From NCBI GenBank assembly GCA_026786225.1, contig JAJAYN010000505.1, forward strand, positions 1 to 5,761: a DNA stretch of 5,761 nucleotides, in the 5' to 3' direction. Shown in pieces: positions 1-5,761 of the stretch. Each line of letters starts with the position of its first letter. Position 1 is the stretch's first letter. The notes under the pieces were generated by a model. The model searched no databases, was not told where the DNA came from, and worked only from the letters and a program-made list of their open reading frames with translations. The position numbers and the translations under genes were made by a program. This stretch comes from Burkholderiales bacterium (GTDB taxonomy: Bacteria > Pseudomonadota > Gammaproteobacteria > Burkholderiales > Usitatibacteraceae).

Positions 1-99
<99 letters not shown>

Positions 100-184
100 T
101 CATTCAAAGGCTGGATGAAAACCCCGCGATTGTGTGGTAACTTATCGTTAACAAGTACTGAAAAAGTCCGCTCAAAAGTTCATC

Positions 185-190
185 GGGGAA
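185..190 (+). promoter_or_regulatory. Ribosome binding site of the 45-residue membrane protein
   Basis: GGGGAA lies five bases before the ATG at 196. It decides the start: an in-frame ATG at 115 would add 27 polar residues that look like translated leader and has no comparable site in front of it. Confidence 0.6.
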
Positions 191-195
191 AAACA

Positions 196-333
196 ATGCT
201 ATTGGCTGCATTTTATGTTTTCGCAATTGTCTGCATCATTCTCTACTACACCGGTCATCTTAAGCGCTGGAACACCGAATGGGTTCTGATTGTTCTGGCC
301 GTGGCAGTTTTCCCTGCGGTGTTGTATCTGTAA
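196..333 (+). CDS. Small two-helix membrane protein of unknown function
   Basis: This is a 45-residue protein that I do not recognise as a named family. Residues about 2-20 (LLAAFYVFAIVCIILYYTG) and about 29-45 (WVLIVLAVAVFPAVLYL) are two hydrophobic segments, joined by a short polar loop HLKRWNTE with one Lys-Arg pair, so a hairpin in the inner membrane is likely. There is one cysteine in the first helix. The start at 196 is chosen because GGGGAA sits five bases upstream; the alternative ATG at 115 would give 72 residues with an unlikely basic leader. It lies 96 bases after the PII gene on the same strand and is followed by a strong terminator, so it may be the last gene of that transcript. 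The ribosome binding site, clean membrane topology and terminator support a real gene. Function is unknown. Confidence 0.62.
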   Translation: MLLAAFYVFAIVCIILYYTGHLKRWNTEWVLIVLAVAVFPAVLYL

Positions 334-360
334 CCTTAAATAGAATCGCAACGCGCATAG

Positions 361-389
361 AAAACCCGCTCGATACAGCGGGTTTTTTT
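361..389 (+). terminator. Rho-independent terminator after the PII/small-protein unit
   Basis: AAAACCCGCT (361-370) pairs perfectly with AGCGGGTTTT (377-386) around the six-base loop CGATAC. The T run continues to 389, seven Ts in all. The A run on the left arm would give a weaker U tract for transcripts on the minus strand. It ends 14 bases before the ATG of the transporter gene, so it separates that gene from the PII unit. Confidence 0.92.
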
Positions 390-403
390 GTGCCCTCCGA
401 CCT

Positions 404-1339
404 ATGATGTCCAAGTATCTCTCGTCCGCTTCCCCCTATCTCCTGCTTTCGCTGACTGCGCTGTTCTGGTCGGGGAACTGGGTGATTGGACGTGCGTTTG
501 TGAGTGATAGCCAGATCCCGCCCGTTGCGCTTGCCTGGTGGCGATGGGCGATTGCCGTCTCGCTGATCACGCCGTTTGCGCTCCCGCAAATCCGCAGACA
601 TTGGTCGACGATCTGGCAGCACCGTAAAATCATTTCGCTGCTGGCATTGCTAGGCATGGGTTTTCATAATCTCCTCACCTACGTTGGCCTGCAATTCACC
701 ACCGCCACCAACGGTGTACTGCTCAACTCCGCAACACCCGTCATGATCATTCTCCTTGGGGTTCTATTCTTCAAGCGACGTGTGCCGGCAATTCAGTTGT
801 TGGGCGTCGCGATCTCGCTGATCGGCGTGTTGGCGATCCTGACCAAGGGTCAACCGGCGTTGCTCGCGACGCTGCAATTCAATCGTGGCGATTTGATTGT
901 GCTCGCGTCCATGCTGCTATGGGCGCTTTATACGTTGACATTGAAATGGCGCCCGGCAGGCCTGCCCGGCATCGCGCTATTGGCGGTTTGTGGCGTGATT
1001 GGCTTGATCGGGATGTCACCGGTCTATCTGTGGGAAATTGCCGGCGGCAAATCGATTCAATGGACTTGGGGTGCTGCAGCAGCGCTGCTGTATTTGGGTA
1101 TTTTCCCATCTGTCCTGGGTTATATTTTCTGGAACCGTGGCGTCGAACAAGTTGGGCCGAGTGTTGCGGGGCTCTTCATGCACTTGATGCCTGTATTTGG
1201 CAGTCTGCTGGCATGGCTGTTTTTGGGCGAGCGCTTATTCTGGTTTCACTTTGCGGGCATCATCCTTATTTTTGCAGGAATTTATTTGACGACGCGCGCG
1301 ACGCATGTCATTCCGCCCGCGGCAGAAGCGGTGGGCTAA
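404..1339 (+). CDS. EamA/DMT-family ten-helix membrane transporter
   Basis: This 311-residue protein is almost entirely hydrophobic, with about ten predicted membrane helices (roughly residues 12-32, 43-60, 76-94, 100-122, 128-147, 163-180, 188-207, 222-242, 254-275 and 279-297). They fall into two five-helix EamA repeats. Typical family cues are FWSGNWVIGR near the first helix, the short Arg/Lys-rich links, and WLFLGERL (271-278) before the last helix. The length is normal for the drug/metabolite transporter superfamily; members export amino acids, metabolites or drugs, and the substrate cannot be read from sequence. The start may be ATG 404 or ATG 407. Neither has a clear Shine-Dalgarno, and a terminator ends only 14 bases upstream. 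A TAGAAT at 341-346 could be a -10 box but has no matching -35. The TAA stop overlaps the sixA start by one base. Confidence 0.9.
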   Translation: MMSKYLSSASPYLLLSLTALFWSGNWVIGRAFVSDSQIPPVALAWWRWAIAVSLITPFALPQIRRHWSTIWQHRKIISLLALLGMGFHNLLTYVGLQFTTATNGVLLNSATPVMIILLGVLFFKRRVPAIQLLGVAISLIGVLAILTKGQPALLATLQFNRGDLIVLASMLLWALYTLTLKWRPAGLPGIALLAVCGVIGLIGMSPVYLWEIAGGKSIQWTWGAAAALLYLGIFPSVLGYIFWNRGVEQVGPSVAGLFMHLMPVFGSLLAWLFLGERLFWFHFAGIILIFAGIYLTTRATHVIPPAAEAVG

Positions 1340-1821
1340 TGGACCTTATCCTCTGGCGCCATGCCGAAGCGGAAGATTTTGCGAGTAGCGATCTCGCACG
1401 ACGTCTTACGCCGCACGGAGAGCAACAGGCGAGGCGAATGGCAACGTGGATTCGATCGCAACTGGGCAACTTGTCCAAGCCCGCGAGCCAGTGGCGCGTG
1501 ATCGCGAGTCCCGCAGTCCGGACGCAACAGACCGCAGCGGCGCTTGGTATGTCGATGGAAACGATCCATTCAATTGCCCCCGACGCGCCTGCCGACGCGA
1601 TACTTCGCGCAGCAGATTGGCCCCGGGGCGCTGCCAATGTCATCGTAGTGGGTCACCAGCCCACACTGGGGTTGGTCGTTGGGCGACTCATCAACGGAGC
1701 CGAAGGTTATGTATCGGTGAAAAAGGCGGCGGTGTGGTGGTTTCGTGAACGCCAGCGGGACGGCGAATCGAAGGTCGTTCTCGTCGCGATGGCCACACCC
1801 GAGTCAGTCGCGGATCTATAG
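1339..1821 (+). CDS. sixA: SixA-type phosphohistidine phosphatase (histidine phosphatase superfamily)
   Basis: This is a 160-residue cytoplasmic protein, the usual length for SixA. LWRHAEAE at 5-12 carries the catalytic RH motif (R7, H8; H8 is the phospho-acceptor). SPAVRTQQTA at 57-66 supplies the second phosphate-binding arginine (R61). GHQPTL at 105-110 supplies the second active-site histidine (H106). SixA enzymes remove phosphate from phosphohistidine, in E. coli on ArcB or on the PTS phosphocarrier NPr; the target here is unknown. The ATG is formed within TAATG, overlapping the transporter stop by one base. There is no strong ribosome binding site of its own, so translational coupling is likely. 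The same frame is open upstream to 919, but that part is the transporter gene read in another frame. The gene converges on ppx with 26 bases between them. SixA near ppx and ppk is a neighbourhood seen in betaproteobacteria. Confidence 0.9.
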   Translation: MDLILWRHAEAEDFASSDLARRLTPHGEQQARRMATWIRSQLGNLSKPASQWRVIASPAVRTQQTAAALGMSMETIHSIAPDAPADAILRAADWPRGAANVIVVGHQPTLGLVVGRLINGAEGYVSVKKAAVWWFRERQRDGESKVVLVAMATPESVADL

Positions 1822-1822
1822 C

Positions 1823-1838
1823 GCAAGCCACAACTTGC
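1823..1838. other. Small hairpin in the sixA/ppx convergent gap
   Basis: GCAAG (1823-1827) pairs with CTTGC (1834-1838) around a six-base loop, between the two convergent stop codons. There is no T tract on either side, so it is not a typical intrinsic terminator. It is the only structure I see in the 26-base gap. Confidence 0.25.
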
Positions 1839-1847
1839 CTCGGCGCA

Positions 1848-2813
1848 TCAAATGGTGGGTACCACTTCCAGTTTCATGCCAACGCTTGCCCATTCCTGCG
1901 CTTCCTGGCGCAGTTCGTAATCGGTCAGGCTATTGGTCTCCAGCCAGGCGGCATCCACGGAAAGTCTGAATTCATTGTTTACCTTGGCGAGCCCAAACCG
2001 TTTTGCATCGACATTTCGTCGACTGCGTGAGAGCAATACCGCCAGCCGGAGGCACAGCACTTTGGCCGCAAACGAGGGTTCGCGGGGTAAATCGCCCGCG
2101 ACCTTGGCAATCTTGCCGCGTTGCGCCAGCACCAGCGTCGCAAGTGCCGCTTGTTCGCGTTTTGAGAATCCGGGCATGTCCGCATTGCTGATGACATAGG
2201 CAGAGTGTTTGTGAAAGCCAGCTTGCGCGATGTCGATGCCGATTTCATGCAATCGGCACGCCCAGGCCATTTTCTGCCGACGCTGGAATGCGATCTCGGG
2301 GTCGGATGATTCATGGATTCGATCAAATAATCCGAGCGCCAACTGCTTGACGCGTGTCGCCTGGGTTTGATCGACGTGATAGCGCTTTGACATGGCCTCA
2401 ACGGTAGCGTCACGAATGTCTTCGTGATGCGTTCTGCCCAGCAGATCGTGAAGCACGCCGTCGCGCAACGCGGTGTCTGCCACCGACATGCGCATCAAAT
2501 GCAGTTCCTCAAACACGGTGAGCATGATCGCCAAGCCACCTGGCAAGACCGGTACGCGGTCGCCCTTTAAGCCCGGCAGATCGAGCAACTTGAATCCGCC
2601 GGCCTTGATCGCCTTGTCGCGCAACCATTCAAGTCCTTCAAGGCTTATACCGTCCGCGGTGACACCGTTCTCGGTGAGAATGAAGCCGAGTGCCTTGGCG
2701 GTACCACTCGAACCGTAGGCCTCTTTCCAGCCTTCCTTGTGGAAACGCGCTGCAATCTGTTCGACTTCCCTGCGTGCGGCCAGCTGTGCTTCCTTGAGTG
2801 ATCGTTTGTCCAT
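1848..2813 (-). CDS. ppx: Ppx C-terminal fragment as read (321 residues)
   Basis: This is the longest ATG-started piece of ppx after the stop; the ATG is nine codons past it (codon 180 of the full frame). Visible Ppx features are GSSGTAKA (34-41 of the fragment), PGGLAI (91-96), and an HD-like helical part with LHEIG (188-192) and HKHSAYVISN (201-210). The ATG is most likely an internal methionine: in E. coli Ppx the matching stretch is FPGGVINKENF. A weak GGTGG lies just upstream and could allow reinitiation. The piece would still lack both phosphate-binding loops, so no exopolyphosphatase activity is expected from it. The gene ends in TGA 26 bases from the sixA stop. Confidence 0.55.
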   Translation of the reverse strand: MDKRSLKEAQLAARREVEQIAARFHKEGWKEAYGSSGTAKALGFILTENGVTADGISLEGLEWLRDKAIKAGGFKLLDLPGLKGDRVPVLPGGLAIMLTVFEELHLMRMSVADTALRDGVLHDLLGRTHHEDIRDATVEAMSKRYHVDQTQATRVKQLALGLFDRIHESSDPEIAFQRRQKMAWACRLHEIGIDIAQAGFHKHSAYVISNADMPGFSKREQAALATLVLAQRGKIAKVAGDLPREPSFAAKVLCLRLAVLLSRSRRNVDAKRFGLAKVNNEFRLSVDAAWLETNSLTDYELRQEAQEWASVGMKLEVVPTI

Positions 2814-2840
2814 CGCGCCACCGGGAAAGTAGCGCTCCGA

Positions 2841-2843
2841 TTA
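2841..2843 (-). other. ppx: In-frame TAA nonsense codon inside ppx
   Basis: The minus strand reads TAC ATG GGT TGC GTC AGT TAA TCG GAG CGC TAC TTT, giving Y-M-G-C-V-S-stop-S-E-R-Y-F. Family members have an aromatic residue here, and TAT or TAC (Tyr) is one substitution from TAA. TAA also ends the small membrane protein and the transporter in this window, so a reassigned genetic code is not supported. Confidence 0.9.
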
Positions 2844-3350
2844 ACTGACGCAACCCATGTAGAGACTCTCCACGGCTTTGGGCTTCAATCGATGGCCGAT
2901 GATGAATTCCGTTGAGCCACCACCTATGTCTACGACGAGTCGCTGGTGGTTGGAAGGTGGCAGGCTGTTGGCCACACCGGCATATATCAGGCGCGCCTCC
3001 TCGCGGCCCGCGATGATTTCGATTGGATAACCTAATATGGTTTCGGCTTCCTTGATAAATACGTTGGCATTCTTTGCCACCCGCAGCGCATTGGTACCGA
3101 CGACGCGTACGGCGTCATTCGGCAGACCGCGCAAGCGTTCGGCGAATAGCCGCAGCGCCGCAAAGGCGCGCTCCGCCGTCGCAGGCTCAATCGATTTTTC
3201 GCTGGTCACACCAGCGCCAAGGCGCACTGTTTCCTTCAAGGCGTCGAGCGGGTAAAGCTGACCATTTACGACACGGCTGATTTGCAAGTGAAAGCTGTTT
3301 GAGCCCAGGTCAACTGCGGCAAGAGTGTGATGAGACATATGTGCAGGCAT
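2841..3350 (-). CDS. ppx: Ppx N-terminal fragment as read (169 residues)
   Basis: This is the part of ppx translated before the premature TAA. It holds most of the first actin-like lobe: VDLGSNSFHLQ, GTNALR (85-90), GREEAR (115-120) and DIGGGSTE (141-148). It stops inside the phosphatase domain and lacks the rest of the second lobe and the whole HD-like C-terminal domain. On family structure such a piece is unlikely to fold or act alone. The frame is open upstream to an ATG at 3464, but those 38 codons overlap the start of ppk1 and the intergenic region and do not resemble Ppx, so the start is placed at 3350 (or 3338). Confidence 0.6.
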   Translation of the reverse strand: MPAHMSHHTLAAVDLGSNSFHLQISRVVNGQLYPLDALKETVRLGAGVTSEKSIEPATAERAFAALRLFAERLRGLPNDAVRVVGTNALRVAKNANVFIKEAETILGYPIEIIAGREEARLIYAGVANSLPPSNHQRLVVDIGGGSTEFIIGHRLKPKAVESLYMGCVS

Positions 3351-3422
3351 GGGTTTTTTTGACGTTGGCAGTATGTCACATGAAAGATGAGACTGGTCGG
3401 CGTCACAAAAACGTAATAGGCT
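3351..3422. promoter_or_regulatory. Shared divergent promoter region of ppx and ppk1
   Basis: These 72 bases separate the two divergent start codons and must hold the promoters of both genes unless transcription enters from elsewhere. Towards ppk1 there are two -35-like hexamers, TTGACG (3359-3364) and TTGGCA (3365-3370), but no convincing -10 at 16-18 bases. GTCACA occurs twice (3375-3380 and 3402-3407). I looked for a Pho box (two CTGTCAT-like repeats 11 bases apart) and did not find a good one. Confidence 0.45.
3380..3408 (-). promoter_or_regulatory. Candidate ppx promoter
   Basis: On the minus strand TTGTGA (3408-3403) and TTTCAT (3385-3380) are separated by 17 bases. Each matches four of six consensus positions of a sigma-70 promoter. 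Transcription would start about 20-25 bases before the ppx ATG at 3350. This is plausible by position but weak by score. Confidence 0.25.
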
Positions 3423-5627
3423 ATGAGTACCATGAACATAAAATCGAAGCGCACATCGAAGCAAAAATCCAAATCCAAAACGGGTCCCATGGTGACGAGT
3501 TCCGCGCGCCGGCCTAAGCCGAATGAATTATTCTTGAATCGCGAGATTCAATTGCTGGCATTTAACCGGCGCGTTCTCGCACAGGCGGAAGATCGCAAAA
3601 TCCCGTCACTTGAGCGCCTGAAGTTCCTGACCATCGTTTCCTCCAACCTCGACGAATTTTTTGAAATCCGCGTCGCGGGTCTCAAGGAGCAGATCAAACT
3701 CAATGCCGGAAACCGGGGGCCGGACGGCAAAACACCAAAAGAGACATTTCGGCTGGTTGCGCAGGTTGCACACGAAATGGTTGCGCGGCAATACGCGCTG
3801 TTGAATGATGATATTTTTCCGACTTTGGCGGCGGCGGGTATCCGCTTTCTGCGACGTGCGCAGTGGACGCCAAAGCAGCAGGCCTGGGTAAAAGATTATT
3901 TTTTCCGCGAAATGATGCCGGTCCTGACACCGATCGGTCTCGATCCCGCACATCCGTTTCCACGCGTGTTCAATAAGAGCCTTAACTTTGCCGTCGAACT
4001 CACCGGCCGCGATGCGTTTGGCCGGGATTCGCAGCGTGCCATTGTTCAGGCACCCAGGATGTTGCCTCGCGTCATCAGACTTCCGCCGGGTGTGGCCGAA
4101 GGCGAGGATGATTTTATTTTCCTCACCTCGGTGCTACATCAGTACGTTGGCGTACTGTTTTCCGGCATGGAGGTACTGGGTTGCTACCAGTTTCGTTTAA
4201 CCCGCAACTCCGATCTGTTTGTCGATGAGGAAGAAATCAAGAATTTGCGCCTGGCACTGCAAGGCGAATTGCCGCAGCGTCACCTGGGTGACGCAGTGCG
4301 GCTGGAAGTTGCCGACAATTGCTCCGAAGAAACATTGCAGTTTCTCGCCACGCAGTTCGAGCTTGAGGAGATCGATGTCTATCGTGTGAATGGGCCCGTT
4401 AATCTGGTGCGGCTGATGAGCGTGCCGGACCAGGTGTCGCGCCCCGAACTCAAATTCCCGATATTCGTACCCGGCCTGCCGAAGGGCATTACCAAGCTGT
4501 CAAAGGGCAAGGATTTCTTTGAGGTGCTTAAAAAGCAGGACATTTTGCTGCATCATCCGTTTCAGAGTTTTACGCCGGTGATCGAGTTCATTCAGCAAGC
4601 GGCGCGCGATCCACAAGTCGTGGCAATCAAGCAGACGGTATACCGCACCGGCACTGATTCGGTCATCATGGAAACGCTTATCGAGGCAGCCAAGTACGGC
4701 AAGGAAGTAACCGTCGTGGTTGAGCTGATGGCGCGATTCGATGAGGAAGCCAATTTGAACTGGGCGGCAAAGCTGGAGGAGGTCGGTGCGCACGTTGTGT
4801 ACGGCGTGGTGGGACACAAGACCCACTCCAAGATGGCGTTGGTGGTCCGGCGTGAACAGGAGGAGGGGCACAAACCGGTACTGCGGCGTTATGTGCATCT
4901 CGGAACCGGCAATTACCACACGCGTACGGCGAGGCTCTACACCGACTTCGGCTTGATGACGTCAAACGAGGAAATTTGCGTGGATGTCAATCAGGTGTTT
5001 GTGCAACTGACCGGCCTCGGCAAGGCGACCAAACTCACCCGTGTCTGGCAGGCACCATTTTCGTTGCATGCTGGCGTGCTGGCGGCAATCGAGAATGAAA
5101 TAAAAATCGCGGGCAGCAACAAGCACGGCAACAAAACCGGTGCACGTAGCCACATCATCGCGAAAATGAATTCGCTGCTCGAATCCGGTGTCATTGACGC
5201 GTTATATCGCGCTTCTGCTGCCGGGGTCAAAGTGGACCTGATCGTTCGCGGCGTTTGCGCTCTGCGCCCCGGTGTACCAGGATTGTCGGAAAACATTCGT
5301 GTGCGTTCCATCGTCGGCCGATTTCTGGAACACTCTCGCATTTTCTATTTTCGTAACGGCGGCGACGAGCGTGTGTGGCTATCGAGCGCCGACTGGATGG
5401 ATCGCAATTTTTTTCGTCGCATCGAACTCTGCTTTCCCGTACTCGACGCCAAACTCAAGCGGCGCGTGATCAGCGAAGGCTTAAAGCCGTATTTAGACGA
5501 TAACGTGCAGGCTTGGGAAATGGACGGTGAAGGCGGCTATACCCGCAAGCATCCCGCGCGTGGACCGAAGGCGGTACGGCGCAATGCGCAGGAACAACTG
5601 CTGGCATTGCTCGAGGTGGATGGCTAG
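3423..5627 (+). CDS. ppk1: Polyphosphate kinase (Ppk1)
   Basis: Ppk1 makes polyphosphate from ATP by a phosphohistidine intermediate; it is a peripheral inner-membrane or nucleoid-associated enzyme. The protein is 734 residues, within the family range. FLNREIQLLAFNRRVL (37-52) and SSNLDEFFEIRVAGL (73-87) mark the N domain, with N75 matching the ATP-contacting E. coli N45. KQTVYR ends in R408 and ARFDEEAN has R438, the pair matching E. coli R375 and R405. H468 in GHKTHSK is the autophosphorylated histidine (E. coli H435). H492 in RYVHLGTGNY matches H454. GRFLEHSRIFYF has H637, matching H592. Nothing essential is missing. Residues 6-31 are very rich in Lys, Arg and Ser. ATG 3423, 3432 and 3489 are all possible starts; none has a strong ribosome binding site, and 3489 would remove the basic segment. 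It is divergent from ppx. Confidence 0.95.
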   Translation: MSTMNIKSKRTSKQKSKSKTGPMVTSSARRPKPNELFLNREIQLLAFNRRVLAQAEDRKIPSLERLKFLTIVSSNLDEFFEIRVAGLKEQIKLNAGNRGPDGKTPKETFRLVAQVAHEMVARQYALLNDDIFPTLAAAGIRFLRRAQWTPKQQAWVKDYFFREMMPVLTPIGLDPAHPFPRVFNKSLNFAVELTGRDAFGRDSQRAIVQAPRMLPRVIRLPPGVAEGEDDFIFLTSVLHQYVGVLFSGMEVLGCYQFRLTRNSDLFVDEEEIKNLRLALQGELPQRHLGDAVRLEVADNCSEETLQFLATQFELEEIDVYRVNGPVNLVRLMSVPDQVSRPELKFPIFVPGLPKGITKLSKGKDFFEVLKKQDILLHHPFQSFTPVIEFIQQAARDPQVVAIKQTVYRTGTDSVIMETLIEAAKYGKEVTVVVELMARFDEEANLNWAAKLEEVGAHVVYGVVGHKTHSKMALVVRREQEEGHKPVLRRYVHLGTGNYHTRTARLYTDFGLMTSNEEICVDVNQVFVQLTGLGKATKLTRVWQAPFSLHAGVLAAIENEIKIAGSNKHGNKTGARSHIIAKMNSLLESGVIDALYRASAAGVKVDLIVRGVCALRPGVPGLSENIRVRSIVGRFLEHSRIFYFRNGGDERVWLSSADWMDRNFFRRIELCFPVLDAKLKRRVISEGLKPYLDDNVQAWEMDGEGGYTRKHPARGPKAVRRNAQEQLLALLEVDG

Positions 5628-5761
5628 ATGACTGAAGCGACGCGACAGTCAGTCGATGAAATGTAGGTGGCCTATTGGTGCGGTTTTTCAGGCGTTTACG
5701 CGGATTAAACAACGAGTCCCGACAACTTAAGGCGCCAGCAGATAGGGGTGAGGTAACGAAC
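5628..5761 (+). other. Region after ppk1 with no identified gene
   Basis: An ATG directly abuts the ppk1 TAG and opens a 12-codon frame (MTEATRQSVDEM) ending at 5666, too short to call. TGACTG (5629-5634) and CAGTCA (5646-5651) form a six-base-pair stem without a T tract, so no intrinsic terminator is evident. A frame from GTG 5678 stays open to the end of the window (28 codons, start VRFFRRLRGLN), but I see no family resemblance. Confidence 0.4.
5744..5754 (+). promoter_or_regulatory. Shine-Dalgarno-like run, probably for a gene starting beyond the window
   Basis: AGGGGTGAGGT is the strongest ribosome-binding-like sequence in the window. Seven bases follow it to the window end, so a start codon at the next base would be ideally spaced. 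The downstream gene itself is not visible. Confidence 0.35.

Larger units (their letters stand above)
1848..3350 (-). pseudogene. ppx: Exopolyphosphatase (Ppx/GppA family) interrupted by an in-frame stop
   Basis: Read through, this is a 500-codon exopolyphosphatase, close to the usual length of about 500-515. Ppx removes terminal phosphates from long-chain polyphosphate. VDLGSNSFHLQ (13-23) is the first phosphate-binding loop, GREEARLIY (115-123) holds the catalytic glutamate region, and DIGGGSTE (141-148) is the second loop. After the break come GSSGTAK (213-219) and an HD-like C-terminal part with LHEIG (367-371) and HKHSAY (380-385). Codon 170 is TAA, in the conserved stretch MGCVS-stop-SERYFPGG, where E. 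coli Ppx has phenylalanine. The frame is the same on both sides and nothing else is broken, so this is one nonsense codon, not a frameshift. The start may be ATG 3350 or ATG 3338; neither has a clear Shine-Dalgarno. A recent mutation, a sequencing error and read-through all remain possible. Confidence 0.85.

Noticed and set aside
115..195. 27-residue extension of the small membrane protein
   Set aside because: It lacks a ribosome binding site and gives an unstructured basic leader, while ATG 196 has GGGGAA at ideal spacing.
919..1338. Upstream extension of the sixA frame to 919
   Set aside because: It is a shadow of the transporter gene. SixA proteins begin right before the LWRHAEA motif, which matches the ATG at 1339.
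2841..2843. The ppx stop as a frameshift or as programmed recoding
   Set aside because: Both halves are in the same frame, so no frameshift. The codon is TAA, whereas selenocysteine uses TGA and pyrrolysine TAG. TAA is used as a normal stop elsewhere in the window.
3371..3410. Pho box between ppx and ppk1
   Set aside because: GTCA cores at 3375 and 3402 are not at the 11-base repeat spacing and the flanks do not match the CTGTCAT half-site.
3351..3464. Upstream extension of ppx to the ATG at 3464
   Set aside because: The extra 38 residues overlap the ppk1 start on the other strand and do not look like Ppx; family proteins begin a few residues before VDLGSNSF.
5629..5651. Terminator after ppk1
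   Set aside because: The TGACTG/CAGTCA stem is only six base pairs with an 11-base loop and has no T tract.

Overview
The window looks like chromosomal DNA of a free-living proteobacterium, most likely a betaproteobacterium. That placement is inferred from the polyphosphate gene neighbourhood (ppk1 divergent from ppx, with sixA alongside) and a moderately GC-rich base composition; it was not tested by any search. No mobile element, tRNA, rRNA or CRISPR array is visible.

Left part (1-389): the last 32 codons of a PII nitrogen-signalling protein (glnB/glnK type). After about 100 bases comes a 45-residue two-helix membrane protein with a good ribosome binding site, then a textbook rho-independent terminator that probably closes this transcription unit. 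Middle (404-1821): a ten-helix EamA/DMT-family transporter, whose TAA stop overlaps by one base the ATG of a SixA-type phosphohistidine phosphatase, so the two are probably translationally coupled.

Right part (1848-5761): a polyphosphate module. ppx (exopolyphosphatase, minus strand) converges on sixA and is divergent from ppk1 (polyphosphate kinase, plus strand) across a 72-base shared intergenic region. ppk1 is full length with all recognised catalytic residues. ppx carries an in-frame TAA at codon 170, in the middle of its phosphatase domain. The frame is otherwise open and conserved for 330 codons after it. As read, this strain can make polyphosphate but would lack an intact Ppx from this locus, unless the stop is a sequence error or is suppressed.

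The last 134 bases hold no gene I can name. They end in a strong Shine-Dalgarno-like run that probably serves a gene starting just past the window. I found no undescribed multi-gene system; the interrupted ppx is the most notable observation.
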